From JAJZQD01 sp021847735 (GTDB taxonomy: Bacteria > Bacillota > Thermincolia > Thermincolales > UBA2595), in assembly GCA_027324025.1 (NCBI GenBank), contig DAHVYW010000060.1, forward strand, positions 1 to 7,789: a DNA stretch of 7,789 bases, written 5' to 3'. This document shows, piece after piece, positions 1 through 6,113 of this stretch (position 1 is its first letter; the number at the start of each line of letters is the position of its first letter). The position numbers were made by a program, and so were the translations under genes. A model generated the notes under the pieces. That model did not search any database, was not told where the DNA came from, and saw nothing but the letters and a program-made list of their open reading frames with translations.

Positions 1-567
1 TTTATCTTTGGCAAATATGCTATTAGCGGAAGCCAGTAAGGTTTTCCCGACTAAGGCCTTGTCAGCCCTTGTGTTAGGAATAAAGGACACGCTAACTACT
101 ACCGTATTGCTGCGGGATTTATGGATAAAACCGAGTTTCGCTGCTCTTTGTTCAATCAAGTCAACAGCATCGACATATTTGACACCCTTCAGATTAACCC
201 CCTGCAGGACTTGTTCCCCGTCACGGTTCAAGGCCTGGGCGTCCAGGACATTGTAACGGTCACTTACGGTGAGGTCAATGCTTGGGTTTATATCAATAGA
301 TACATAGGCAACTGCAGCCTCGGGCGGTTGATTTACCATGGTCAGCAGGGGACTGGCTACCACTAACAAGATTACAGCGGCGGCAACAGCCAACCAACTG
401 GCTCTGGGAACGCTGAATAAACGCTTATGAACCACCGGAATACGGATTTCTTCACCGATATCAGGCATCCTGCCGGTAATTCTTACCCGTTTAAACTCAC
501 CTTTGGGAGTCATCAGGACAACGTAACTGTCCGTCCTTTCCATGACCACCCCTGTAAGCCTCTCCAT
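1..567 (-). CDS. rsgI: Anti-sigma-I factor RsgI, N-terminal 189 residues (cut by window edge)
   Basis: Membrane-spanning anti-sigma factor that holds SigI inactive and releases it on an extracytoplasmic signal. The frame is open to the window edge, so the C-terminal sensory domain is missing. Seen here: a cytoplasmic N-terminal anti-sigma domain (about residues 1-50, beginning MERLTGVVME), one hydrophobic helix (about 57-78, WLAVAAAVILLVVASPLL), then an extracytoplasmic region opening with YVSIDINPSIDL (88-99), the hallmark motif of the RsgI family. Family knowledge: RsgI proteins self-cleave at the Asn-Pro bond in this motif (N94-P95 here), which prepares them for intramembrane proteolysis. 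The start is the ATG at 567, preceded by AGGAAAGGAGGGG. It lies 16 bases after the sigI stop, so the two genes are very probably co-transcribed and translationally linked. The signal cannot be told from this part: clostridial RsgI proteins carry carbohydrate-binding or other domains at the C-terminus, and Bacillus RsgI does not. Confidence 0.9.
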   Translation of the reverse strand, partial: MERLTGVVMERTDSYVVLMTPKGEFKRVRITGRMPDIGEEIRIPVVHKRLFSVPRASWLAVAAAVILLVVASPLLTMVNQPPEAAVAYVSIDINPSIDLTVSDRYNVLDAQALNRDGEQVLQGVNLKGVKYVDAVDLIEQRAAKLGFIHKSRSNTVVVSVSFIPNTRADKALVGKTLLASANSIFAKDK

Positions 568-583
568 GGTGTCCCCTCCTTTC

Positions 584-1345
584 CTAAAAAGCTTTGATAA
601 TGTACTGCCTTAAATGGTCGAAATCATTTATTAAAATCAGGGTAATAGCAATTATGTATTTTCGCTGTCTTTCCAGCGTCTTTCGGCTAATTTCAACTTT
701 CTGTTCGAGAAGTTTTAGAGGAAGTTCCTTTTTGTTCACCATATAGACTGCCATATCACTATCAGCAGCTATGATCCCTGCCACTTCCATCGCCCTGATG
801 CGTGCGTCCTCGTGTTTGGGTGAAATCGCCACCAGTTCCTGAAAGCTTATCCCGAAGTCATTAAGTTTCTGTGTAAATAATATGATTTCTTCCTTGCGAT
901 CAGTGGCAATGCTTCTCTGTTTAAATTCCTCAACCGACTGTTTAGCCTCGAGGTAGTAATACGCGCCATCGGCGTTTTCATCATCGTCCTGTTCGAAACT
1001 CGACAGGGGAACATTCTTTTTCCCGAAGGTGGACTCTTTTCTAAAATAATCTATCAGCCGTCTTTTAATGACGGTCTCAGCAAAACTCAGAAAGGAATTT
1101 TTCTTGGTTGTATCAAAGCAGTCTATGGCTTCGTTAAAAGCCATTAAACCCACACTGACTTCGTCGTCTTCACCCATACGAACATACCGGCCGCTAACCT
1201 TGGAGGTGATTTTCAGGATAAATGGGGTATAACTCTTAATCAGGTGCTCACGCACCACGCCGTTCCCCTGCTGGGCCTCCAGGACCAGTTGCCCGCATTC
1301 GACAACTTCCCCTTCTATTGAGTTTTTCTGGAAGAGAAACCTCAT
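584..1345 (-). CDS. sigI: RNA polymerase sigma-I factor SigI
   Basis: Alternative sigma factor of the SigI branch of the sigma-70 family (253 residues, the usual length for SigI). It directs RNA polymerase to promoters with an ACCC-type -35 and a CGAA-type -10. Region 2 lies at about residues 32-103 (REHLIKSYTPFILKI ... SFAETVIKRRLIDYFRK), with the EDDEVSVGLMAFNEAIDCFD segment in the middle. An acidic linker (119-126) follows. The SigI-specific C-terminal domain ends in a helix-turn-helix around 206-240 that contains SRKTLERQRKYIIA, the most diagnostic stretch. There is no ordinary sigma-70 region 4. The ATG at 1345 has an excellent GGAGGAGGT ribosome binding site. rsgI follows after 16 bases, the normal pairing. 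In Bacillus subtilis SigI responds to heat and envelope stress, and in cellulolytic clostridia to polysaccharides; the role here is not known. A candidate SigI promoter lies directly upstream. Confidence 0.93.
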   Translation of the reverse strand: MRFLFQKNSIEGEVVECGQLVLEAQQGNGVVREHLIKSYTPFILKITSKVSGRYVRMGEDDEVSVGLMAFNEAIDCFDTTKKNSFLSFAETVIKRRLIDYFRKESTFGKKNVPLSSFEQDDDENADGAYYYLEAKQSVEEFKQRSIATDRKEEIILFTQKLNDFGISFQELVAISPKHEDARIRAMEVAGIIAADSDMAVYMVNKKELPLKLLEQKVEISRKTLERQRKYIIAITLILINDFDHLRQYIIKAF

Positions 1346-1377
1346 GGCGGTTTACACCTCCTCCATTAAATATACTG

Positions 1378-1407
1378 TTCGAAAACGGTCATCTTTTTTT
1401 AAGGGTC
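1378..1407 (-). promoter_or_regulatory. Candidate SigI-type autoregulatory promoter of sigI-rsgI
   Basis: Read on the minus strand, the 66-base gap between the DUF2905 gene and sigI contains GACCCTT followed by seven A residues, then, 19 bases after ACCCTT, the tetranucleotide CGAA, about 32 bases before the sigI start codon. Sigma-I promoters are known for an ACCC-type -35 with a following A-tract and a CGAA/CGTA-type -10, and sigI operons are usually autoregulated. The spacing was counted by eye and not compared with an alignment. A sigma-A reading is poor: TTGACC is present, but the only TATATT lies far too far downstream. Confidence 0.6.
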
Positions 1408-1412
1408 AAAAT

Positions 1413-1637
1413 CTATTTTCTACTCAAAAAGTTAAAAAGAATCGTTAATACTATACTTAAAATTATACTGGTAACAACAGGAAAATAGAAGGTAAAGTTC
1501 CCTTTCCTGACCAAAATGTCGCCGGGCAGCCTTCCCAGTGGTAACACTTTACCGGCGAAGGTTATAAAAACTCCGATACCCAGCAAAATTGCGCCGCCTA
1601 TGATAAGCATTCTGCCAAAGGAAGAGAAGTTATCCAT
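1413..1637 (-). CDS. DUF2905 family small membrane protein
   Basis: A 74-residue inner-membrane protein of unknown function, of the DUF2905 family. Two hydrophobic helices are visible, at about residues 10-28 (MLIIGGAILLGIGVFITFA) and 50-70. Between them lies a short loop with PLGRLPGDI (33-41), the conserved family signature, and a basic RK pair that probably faces the cytoplasm. The ATG at 1637 has a GGAGGG ribosome binding site. The gene starts 27 bases after the ruvB stop, and no terminator separates them, so it is probably co-transcribed with ruvB. Association with ruvB is recurrent in Bacillota, but no direct role in recombination is known to me. The start of the protein is secure; its biochemical role is not. 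Confidence 0.88.
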   Translation of the reverse strand: MDNFSSFGRMLIIGGAILLGIGVFITFAGKVLPLGRLPGDILVRKGNFTFYFPVVTSIILSIVLTILFNFLSRK

Positions 1638-1664
1638 TCTGACCCTCCGTCAAAACTACCTTGT

Positions 1665-2693
1665 TTAACCCCGCCACAGCTTTTGCTGGTCGGTATCGCT
1701 TTCAGCGGTAATTTTCATATGCTGGTAAGCTAAAGGTGTCACTATCCTGCCTCTTGGTGTGCGGTTAATAAACCCGAGTTGGAGAAGATACGGCTCATAG
1801 ACGTCTTCGATGGTTTCAGATTCTTCCCCGGTGGCGGCACCGATGGTGTCAAGACCAACGGGACCCCCGCCAAATTTCTGAATTATCGTTAATAGCAGTT
1901 TACGGTCCGTGTTATCAAGCCCCAGCAAATCAACCTCCAGCATAGCCAGGGCCTCCCGGGCTACATCCAGAGTGATTCTCCCATCGGCTCTAACCTGGGC
2001 GTAATCCCTTACTCTCTTTAACAGTCGGTTAGCTACCCTCGGAGTACCCCTTGAACGTCTGGCAATCTCCTGTCCACCGGCGGTGTCAATGTCCACCCTG
2101 AGTATCCTGGCTGCCCTGATGACTATTTCCGTTAGCTCTGCAGTATCGTAGAATTCAAGTCTGAAGTTGACCCCAAACCTGTCCCTGAGCGGTGACGTCA
2201 ACAGACCGGCCCGGGTAGTGGCGCCAATTAAGGTAAACGTTGGAAGGTCTATCCGCAGTGACCTGGCGCTAGGCCCCTTACCAATTATTATATCCAGTGC
2301 GTAGTCTTCCATTGCAGGATATAAAACTTCTTCCACACTGCGGTTCAACCTGTGAATCTCATCGATAAAAAGGACATCTCCGGGTGACAAATTAGTCAGA
2401 ATGGCTGCCAGATCACCCGGCCTCTCAATGGCCGGTCCGGATGTTACACGGACATTTACGCCCATTTCGTTGGAAATAATATGGGCCAGTGTTGTTTTTC
2501 CTAAACCGGGGGGCCCAAACAGGAGGACATGGTCAAGGGAATCCCCCCTGGCCTTGGCCGCCTCTATAAAGACAGCCAGATTTTCCTTGATTTTGGGCTG
2601 CCCGATATATTCGGATATTTTGCGGGGGCGCAAGCCGTTTTCTATTTCAAAGTCTTCTTCCCTGACACCGGCCGAAACGATGCGTTCTTCCAT
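1665..2693 (-). CDS. ruvB: Holliday junction branch migration ATPase RuvB
   Basis: ATP-driven motor that, as hexameric rings together with RuvA, pulls DNA through Holliday junctions during recombinational repair. The 342-residue protein has full family length. Numbered from the chosen start, it shows Walker A GPPGLGKT (60-67), Walker B with FIDEIH (109-114), sensor I GATTR (157-161), the arginine-finger segment SPLRDRF (167-173), the RGTPRVANRLLKRVRDYA sensor II region, and a C-terminal winged-helix domain ending near TPRGRIVTPLAYQH. The chosen start is the ATG at 2693, because GGAGG lies five bases before it and homologues begin near MEERIVSAG. An in-frame ATG at 2717 directly after the ruvA stop would add eight residues but has no ribosome binding site, although coupling to ruvA could use it. 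It lies in a ruvC-ruvA-ruvB-DUF2905 unit. Confidence 0.97.
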   Translation of the reverse strand: MEERIVSAGVREEDFEIENGLRPRKISEYIGQPKIKENLAVFIEAAKARGDSLDHVLLFGPPGLGKTTLAHIISNEMGVNVRVTSGPAIERPGDLAAILTNLSPGDVLFIDEIHRLNRSVEEVLYPAMEDYALDIIIGKGPSARSLRIDLPTFTLIGATTRAGLLTSPLRDRFGVNFRLEFYDTAELTEIVIRAARILRVDIDTAGGQEIARRSRGTPRVANRLLKRVRDYAQVRADGRITLDVAREALAMLEVDLLGLDNTDRKLLLTIIQKFGGGPVGLDTIGAATGEESETIEDVYEPYLLQLGFINRTPRGRIVTPLAYQHMKITAESDTDQQKLWRG

Positions 2694-2698
2694 TGAAA

Positions 2699-2705
2699 CC
2701 TCCAA
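2699..2705 (-). promoter_or_regulatory. Ribosome binding site deciding the ruvB start
   Basis: On the minus strand TTTGGAGG is followed by TTTCA and then ATG at 2693. It lies inside the longer reading frame that begins at 2717, and it favours the shorter RuvB. Spacing of five bases is slightly short but functional in Gram-positive bacteria. Confidence 0.65.
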
Positions 2706-2717
2706 AGTAAGCGTCAT

Positions 2718-3326
2718 TTAAAACCGCGCTAATTCCTTTAGGGCCATCCTCACCAAGTCCTCCGGTTTTACAGGAGCATTTCCCGAACCGGCTATTTTGC
2801 CGAGGGCCCGCCTGGCCTCTACCGGGTTATAACCCAACGCCACAAGCGCCTGCAGGGCATCGCCGGTTTCGTCGGATAATCCACCCGGAACACCTGATGT
2901 CTCCGGGCCCCTTTCAACACTTATTTTACCCAGCTTGTCCTTGAGTTCAATAATAACCCGCTGGGCCGTCTTCTTACCAACACCTGGTACCTGGACTAAT
3001 ATATGTACCTGTTCATGCAGGACAGACTGGATAAAAGACTGGACCGGCATGGATGACAGAATGGCCAAAGCAGCCTTGGGCCCTATCCCCGAAACCTGGA
3101 TAAGGAGTTCAAAGATTTCACGGTCGGTTTCCTGGAGGAAGCCATACAACTGCATGGCATCCTCCCGCACGTGCATGTATGTATGAACAGTGGCATCACC
3201 CGAGTTATCTGCTAACGCACCGATAACCGGTGTGGGAACATGGACCTTGTAACCGATTCCGCCAACATCGATAATCACGTAATCAGGACCGGTGCCTGCC
3301 GGCCTGCCCCGAAGAAATGCAATCAT
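2718..3326 (-). CDS. ruvA: Holliday junction DNA helicase subunit RuvA
   Basis: Tetrameric Holliday-junction-binding protein that loads RuvB rings and holds the junction open for branch migration. The 202 residues match the family length. Domain I (about 1-63) is the OB fold, beginning MIAFLRGRP with the IDVGGIGYKVHVP strand. Domain II carries two helix-hairpin-helix motifs, VSGIGPKAAL (78-87) and VPGVGKKTAQRV (113-124). A Gly/Pro-rich flexible linker (about 139-152) leads to domain III (about 153-202), the small helical RuvB-contacting domain with ALVALGYNPVEARRAL. The ATG at 3326 is preceded by CGGGAGGTTACAT, a good ribosome binding site. ruvC ends 57 bases upstream. The stop codon TAA is followed at once by an alternative ATG of ruvB, a sign of translational coupling. 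All key motifs are intact. Confidence 0.97.
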   Translation of the reverse strand: MIAFLRGRPAGTGPDYVIIDVGGIGYKVHVPTPVIGALADNSGDATVHTYMHVREDAMQLYGFLQETDREIFELLIQVSGIGPKAALAILSSMPVQSFIQSVLHEQVHILVQVPGVGKKTAQRVIIELKDKLGKISVERGPETSGVPGGLSDETGDALQALVALGYNPVEARRALGKIAGSGNAPVKPEDLVRMALKELARF

Positions 3327-3383
3327 ATGTAACCTCCCGCGATAACCTTTTTTGTCCGCAATTATTCCGGCCCGGTGCTGTCA

Positions 3384-3878
3384 CTAACGGTTCCCAATGA
3401 TACCAGCGGTTTTATGGTAATGGGTGTGACATATAGCTATAGCCAAAGCGTCAGCCACATCGTCCGGTTTTGGTATTTCGGGCAGGGAAAGAATGGTTTT
3501 GACCATGAACTGGATTTGGGCTTTCTCTGCCCTCCCATAACCGACAACAGCCTGCTTAACCTGTAGTGGTGTATATTCATGAACCGGCAGCCCGTTTTCA
3601 GCTCCGGCCAGCATGATAACCCCCCTGGCCTGCCCGACTATCAAGGCTGTACGCACATTTTTGTTAAAAAACAATTCCTCCACAGCAAAATTGTCGGGCT
3701 TGTATCTCTCAATAATGTTTTTGATTTCGCAAAAGATTTTTTGCAGCCTTATTTCCAGCGGTTGGGAAGGTGATGTCCGAATGCAACCATAATCAACGGC
3801 CGTTAGTTTGTTACCGGTTTCACTGACCAGCCCGTATCCGGTTATGGCAGAACCAGGATCGATGCCAAGGACCAACAC
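3384..3878 (-). CDS. ruvC: Crossover junction endodeoxyribonuclease RuvC
   Basis: Dimeric RNase-H-fold nuclease that resolves Holliday junctions by paired nicks, working with RuvAB. The protein has 164 residues, a normal length. The acidic catalytic residues are visible: D7 in GIDPGS, E67 in AVEELFFNKN, and D140 and D143 in KPDDVADALAIAICH. The FFNKN and GRAEKAQ segments are also typical. The start is a GTG at 3878 with AAGGGGA upstream; the next codon is TTG, and there is no competing ATG in frame. Two stop codons in a row (TAG TGA) end the gene. It lies downstream of a 202-base gap that contains the bofC terminator, so it probably needs its own promoter in that gap. I could not pick a convincing sigma-A promoter there. 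Confidence 0.96.
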   Translation of the reverse strand: MLVLGIDPGSAITGYGLVSETGNKLTAVDYGCIRTSPSQPLEIRLQKIFCEIKNIIERYKPDNFAVEELFFNKNVRTALIVGQARGVIMLAGAENGLPVHEYTPLQVKQAVVGYGRAEKAQIQFMVKTILSLPEIPKPDDVADALAIAICHTHYHKTAGIIGNR

Positions 3879-3950
3879 TATACCATCCCCTTCCCAAATC
3901 TAATAATTCGACACCCAGACAAGTTTATCCTTCCTGACCAGTGTGGGTAA

Positions 3951-3968
3951 AACATGTAAGAGCATGTT
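3951..3968. repeat. Small inverted repeat upstream of ruvC
   Basis: AACATG, six bases (TAAGAG), then CATGTT form a perfect 6-bp inverted repeat, about 75 bases before the ruvC start. The arrangement is that of an operator half-site pair or a weak hairpin. It does not fit the GAAC-N4-GTTC form of Gram-positive LexA boxes. No regulator can be named. Confidence 0.3.
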
Positions 3969-4038
3969 CCGATATTCTTAGTTATACGACCTGCTTTGGG
4001 CGGCGGCTTTACTGGGCGGCACCCCAGAAAAGCAATAT

Positions 4039-4078
4039 AAAAAAGCCGTCACAGGCGTAAGCTCATGACAGCTTTTTT
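4039..4078 (-). terminator. Rho-independent terminator after bofC
   Basis: Two bases after the bofC stop codon the minus-strand transcript forms AAAAAAGCTGTCA pairing with TGACGGCTTTTTT (13 bp including one U-G wobble) around a 14-base loop, with the U-run at the 3' side. The plus-strand reading gives almost the same stem with one C-A mismatch, so it could weakly stop plus-strand transcription too. It separates the yebC/DUF4870/bofC region from ruvCAB. Confidence 0.9.
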
Positions 4079-4080
4079 GT

Positions 4081-4707
4081 TTACTCTTTAAATTCGTCGA
4101 AGTTCTCCAGGGCGGCATTAAGCTGCCCTTCATTCTCAAATTCATACGTAGATTTTAGGCGTCCCTGGGTGTCCTGAGTCTGATTCTCGTAATCCATGGC
4201 CATCTTTAGGTCTACCTGCATTTCCGGTGGCAAGCCGTTCAAATCTATGTCTTCGCGCTGAAGTACCTTCTGGTTATGTCCAAGAGGTCCTTCATATACC
4301 GCCAGAAACCCCTCACATACTCCCATATGCCGGAATTCCCGGTGGTAAGGGCAAATCCGGTTTTCTACCCTGGCCAGGATAAGGGTATTTTTCACGGTAT
4401 CGTCAATACTCCAACCGGCTTCAGGCGGGTACTTCCTGACAAGGCTCGAAAACTCCAGCCCGACAAGGTCCGAGGTGGTCGGTATTCTTGTACTTACCTT
4501 ATCAGCGCATAGATACCTAATTTCTTTCCGGATAACGGTATCCGAGCTAATTGTCGGTTTAACAGTCTTGGTCGTCCCCCCTGCTGCCGTCCATGGTTTG
4601 TACATGGGCCACCCCTTGCCGAAAATCCCGTAGGCGGTGGCAAAACTCAAAAAGAAAACCACTGCCACACCCAGATAAATAAAACGACTGCCGTTCCTTT
4701 TAAACAT
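4081..4707 (-). CDS. BofC C-terminal domain-containing sporulation-type protein
   Basis: A 208-residue exported or membrane-anchored protein with a BofC-like C-terminal domain. In Bacillus, BofC acts in the mother cell-forespore space and restrains the SpoIVB protease that triggers pro-sigma-K processing; here that role is inferred only. From the chosen start, a single hydrophobic segment lies at about residues 8-29 (RFIYLGVAVVFFLSFATAYGIF) without a clear signal-peptidase site. A variable region follows. The recognisable part starts near residue 115 with ICPYHREFRHMGVCEGFLAVY, then EGPLG, REDIDLNGLPPEMQ and a C-terminal Glu/Asp-rich tail. Cysteines at 67, 119 and 131 and histidines at 122 and 127 stand out. 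The ATG at 4707 is chosen because AAAGGGGG lies seven bases upstream; a TTG at 4725 in frame has no ribosome binding site. A terminator follows directly. No clear sigma-G or sigma-A promoter was found in the 90-base gap upstream. Confidence 0.8.
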   Translation of the reverse strand: MFKRNGSRFIYLGVAVVFFLSFATAYGIFGKGWPMYKPWTAAGGTTKTVKPTISSDTVIRKEIRYLCADKVSTRIPTTSDLVGLEFSSLVRKYPPEAGWSIDDTVKNTLILARVENRICPYHREFRHMGVCEGFLAVYEGPLGHNQKVLQREDIDLNGLPPEMQVDLKMAMDYENQTQDTQGRLKSTYEFENEGQLNAALENFDEFKE

Positions 4708-4714
4708 AAAACAA

Positions 4715-4722
4715 CCCCCTTT
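4715..4722 (-). promoter_or_regulatory. Ribosome binding site deciding the bofC start
   Basis: AAAGGGGG on the minus strand lies seven bases before the ATG at 4707. It overlaps the codons after the alternative TTG start at 4725, so the longer form is unlikely. Confidence 0.65.
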
Positions 4723-4797
4723 CAACCGGCTTGTTAACTAGTATTTATTACCAACTTGAAGAGGGTTTATACATTAAGTTTTAGGAAAACAGCTAAA

Positions 4798-5190
4798 TTA
4801 ATTTAAAATTTTGTCAACAAAATTACCAATGAAGGCATATTTGAACTCTTTCCCCTTAAAAGAGGCAACAGCCCCAATTACCCCGTATAGGAAAAGGGCC
4901 AGGCCGGTAAATACCCAAATGACACTCACAGGCTGGGCAGAAAATGTACCTCTCTGCCATAAAAGGGCCTCACCGACACTGTGTCTACCCCATAAACCAA
5001 TTATCTGCAAACCGCCCATGGCCAGTATCTGGTAAGCCACAGCCTGTTTAACACTCTTTTTGACAAACTCGGATTTGTCCTTCTTAACAATCCAAATGGC
5101 AATGGCTGCCGCCGTACCGTACCAGCCAAAAATAATCATCAGGTGGCCAAAGCCGGCCAATATTTTTTCTTCCATTGAAACTTCACCCAT
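4798..5190 (-). CDS. DUF4870-like small membrane protein
   Basis: A 130-residue integral membrane protein without known biochemical function. It resembles the DUF4870/Tic20-like family: a first helix (about 12-34, GFGHLMIIFGWYGTAAAIAIWIV), directly followed by the KKDKSEFVKKSVKQAVAYQ segment (36-54) that is characteristic of this family, then a second helix (about 50-66) and a third (about 88-110), and a short basic-acidic tail. The start is the ATG at 5190 with CTGGGGGT upstream; an internal ATG five codons later has only a weak GGTGA. A strong sigma-A promoter lies about 60 bases before the start, so the gene need not depend on yebC transcription. It sits between yebC and bofC, and no terminator separates it from bofC, so bofC may be read from this promoter as well. 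The family assignment is by motif and topology, not by search. Confidence 0.75.
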   Translation of the reverse strand: MGEVSMEEKILAGFGHLMIIFGWYGTAAAIAIWIVKKDKSEFVKKSVKQAVAYQILAMGGLQIIGLWGRHSVGEALLWQRGTFSAQPVSVIWVFTGLALFLYGVIGAVASFKGKEFKYAFIGNFVDKILN

Positions 5191-5250
5191 GGGTCTACCC
5201 CCAGTGTAATTAGTATCACTATCCGATGGGCGGGGAAATAATATATGACT

Positions 5251-5280
5251 ATTATCTCATTGGTAGTCGAAGGTTGTCAA
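5251..5280 (-). promoter_or_regulatory. Sigma-A promoter for the DUF4870-like gene
   Basis: On the minus strand a perfect -35 TTGACA (5275-5280) is separated by 18 bases from a -10 GATAAT (5251-5256). The predicted start of transcription lies about 55 bases before the ATG at 5190. The promoter begins just beyond the stem-loop that abuts the yebC stop codon. Confidence 0.75.
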
Positions 5281-5285
5281 TTGCT

Positions 5286-5304
5286 GACCAAAGTGGCTTT
5301 GGTC
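5286..5304 (-). repeat. Perfect stem-loop directly after the yebC stop
   Basis: GACCAAAG and CTTTGGTC pair perfectly (8 bp) around a 3-base loop, starting on the base after the yebC TAA. The minus-strand transcript continues with AGCAATTGAC, so there is no U-run. It may protect the yebC mRNA 3' end or act as a weak terminator. It also sits just upstream of the -35 box of the next gene. Confidence 0.6.
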
Positions 5305-6054
5305 TTACTGATTCTCCAATAGATCGTCATCAATATCAAAATTGGAATATGCGTTTTGTACATCATCGTGGTCTTCCAGGGCATCCATCAGTTTTAACAT
5401 CTTGACGGCATCATCACCCTCGAGGGTCACTGTGTTCTCCGGAACCATAGCAACTTCCGCCATGAAGGGCTGCAGCCCTGCGGCCCGAACCGCCGCTTCA
5501 ACTGACTCAAACTCCTCCGGGTCACAAATAATCTCAAAGCCTTCTTCTTCCTCTTTCACATCATCGGCGCCCGCCTCCAGGGCCATCATCATTACCTCGT
5601 CGGAGTCCTTATCCAGGCCCTCCCTCTCAATTGATATTACCCCCTGTTTTTTAAACATCCAGCCTACACAACCTGATTCGCCAAGGTTGCCGCCGTATTT
5701 CGAAAACAGGTGCCTGATATCCCCCGCAGTCCGGTTTCTGTTGTCGGTCATAATATCCAACATAACTGCTGTGCCGCCGGGGCCGTAGCCTTCATAAGTC
5801 AGTTCCTCGTAATTAACGCCCGCCAGTTCGCCTGTCGCCTTTTGAATAACCCTTGTGATATTATCCATCGGCATGTTGGCGGCCCTCGCTTTTTGAACCA
5901 CTGTTTTGAGCCTCTGGTTGGTTTCCGGGTCGCCGCCACCCTGTTTGGCCGCCACAATAAGTTCTTTACCCAATTTCGTAAAGATTTTTGCCCTCTGGGC
6001 GTCCTGTTTTCCCTTTCTGTGTTTTATATTAGCCCATTTTGAATGGCCTGACAT
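5305..6054 (-). CDS. yebC: YebC/PmpR family regulatory protein
   Basis: Cytoplasmic protein of the widely conserved YebC family (TACO1 in mitochondria). Members were long annotated as transcriptional regulators; recent work supports a translational role, relieving ribosomes stalled at proline-rich stretches. The 249 residues match full length. Family landmarks: MSGHSKWANIKHRKG at the N-terminus, IFTKLGKELIVAAKQGG (24-40), NMPMDNITRVIQKA (60-73), YEGYGPGG (87-94), DNRNRTAGDIRH (104-115) and, near the C-terminus, LMDALEDHDDVQNAYSNFDI (222-241). An acidic stretch lies at 164-175. The ATG at 6054 has AAGGGGAGAT upstream. A near-consensus promoter lies about 30 bases before the start. In many bacteria yebC is next to ruvC; here a DUF4870-like gene and bofC come between them. 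Confidence 0.97.
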   Translation of the reverse strand: MSGHSKWANIKHRKGKQDAQRAKIFTKLGKELIVAAKQGGGDPETNQRLKTVVQKARAANMPMDNITRVIQKATGELAGVNYEELTYEGYGPGGTAVMLDIMTDNRNRTAGDIRHLFSKYGGNLGESGCVGWMFKKQGVISIEREGLDKDSDEVMMMALEAGADDVKEEEEGFEIICDPEEFESVEAAVRAAGLQPFMAEVAMVPENTVTLEGDDAVKMLKLMDALEDHDDVQNAYSNFDIDDDLLENQ

Positions 6055-6084
6055 GCTTCATCTCCCCTTTCGAACTACCTAAAT

Positions 6085-6113
6085 ATTTTAGCATACAAAC
6101 CCCGATTTTTCAA
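6085..6113 (-). promoter_or_regulatory. Sigma-A promoter of yebC, extended -10
   Basis: TTGAAA (6108-6113), exactly 17 bases, then TAAAAT (6085-6090), with TG one base before the -10 (TATGCTAAAAT), read on the minus strand. This is close to consensus and about 30 bases before the yebC start codon. Confidence 0.85.

Noticed and set aside
2694..2717. Eight-residue N-terminal extension of RuvB
   Set aside because: The ATG at 2717 lacks a ribosome binding site, while GGAGG precedes the ATG at 2693; not fully excluded because of coupling to ruvA.
2401..2721. 106-codon plus-strand frame
   Set aside because: Mirror of ruvB codons; ruvB motifs are intact on the other strand.
3951..3968. LexA/SOS box upstream of ruvC
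   Set aside because: The symmetric site has a 6-base spacer and lacks the GAAC-N4-GTTC core.
4010..4026. CTGGG/CCCAG hairpin upstream of ruvC
   Set aside because: Stem of only five pairs, no U-run, in a GC-rich patch; likely chance.
4708..4797. Sigma-G promoter for bofC (ATACTA and GTATA elements)
   Set aside because: The two elements are about 22 bases apart, too far for sigma-G, and no sigma-A pair with proper spacing was found.
5342..5788. 148-codon open frame on the plus strand
   Set aside because: Wholly antisense to yebC, a full-length conserved gene; Ser/Thr/Pro-rich shadow composition and no ribosome binding site.
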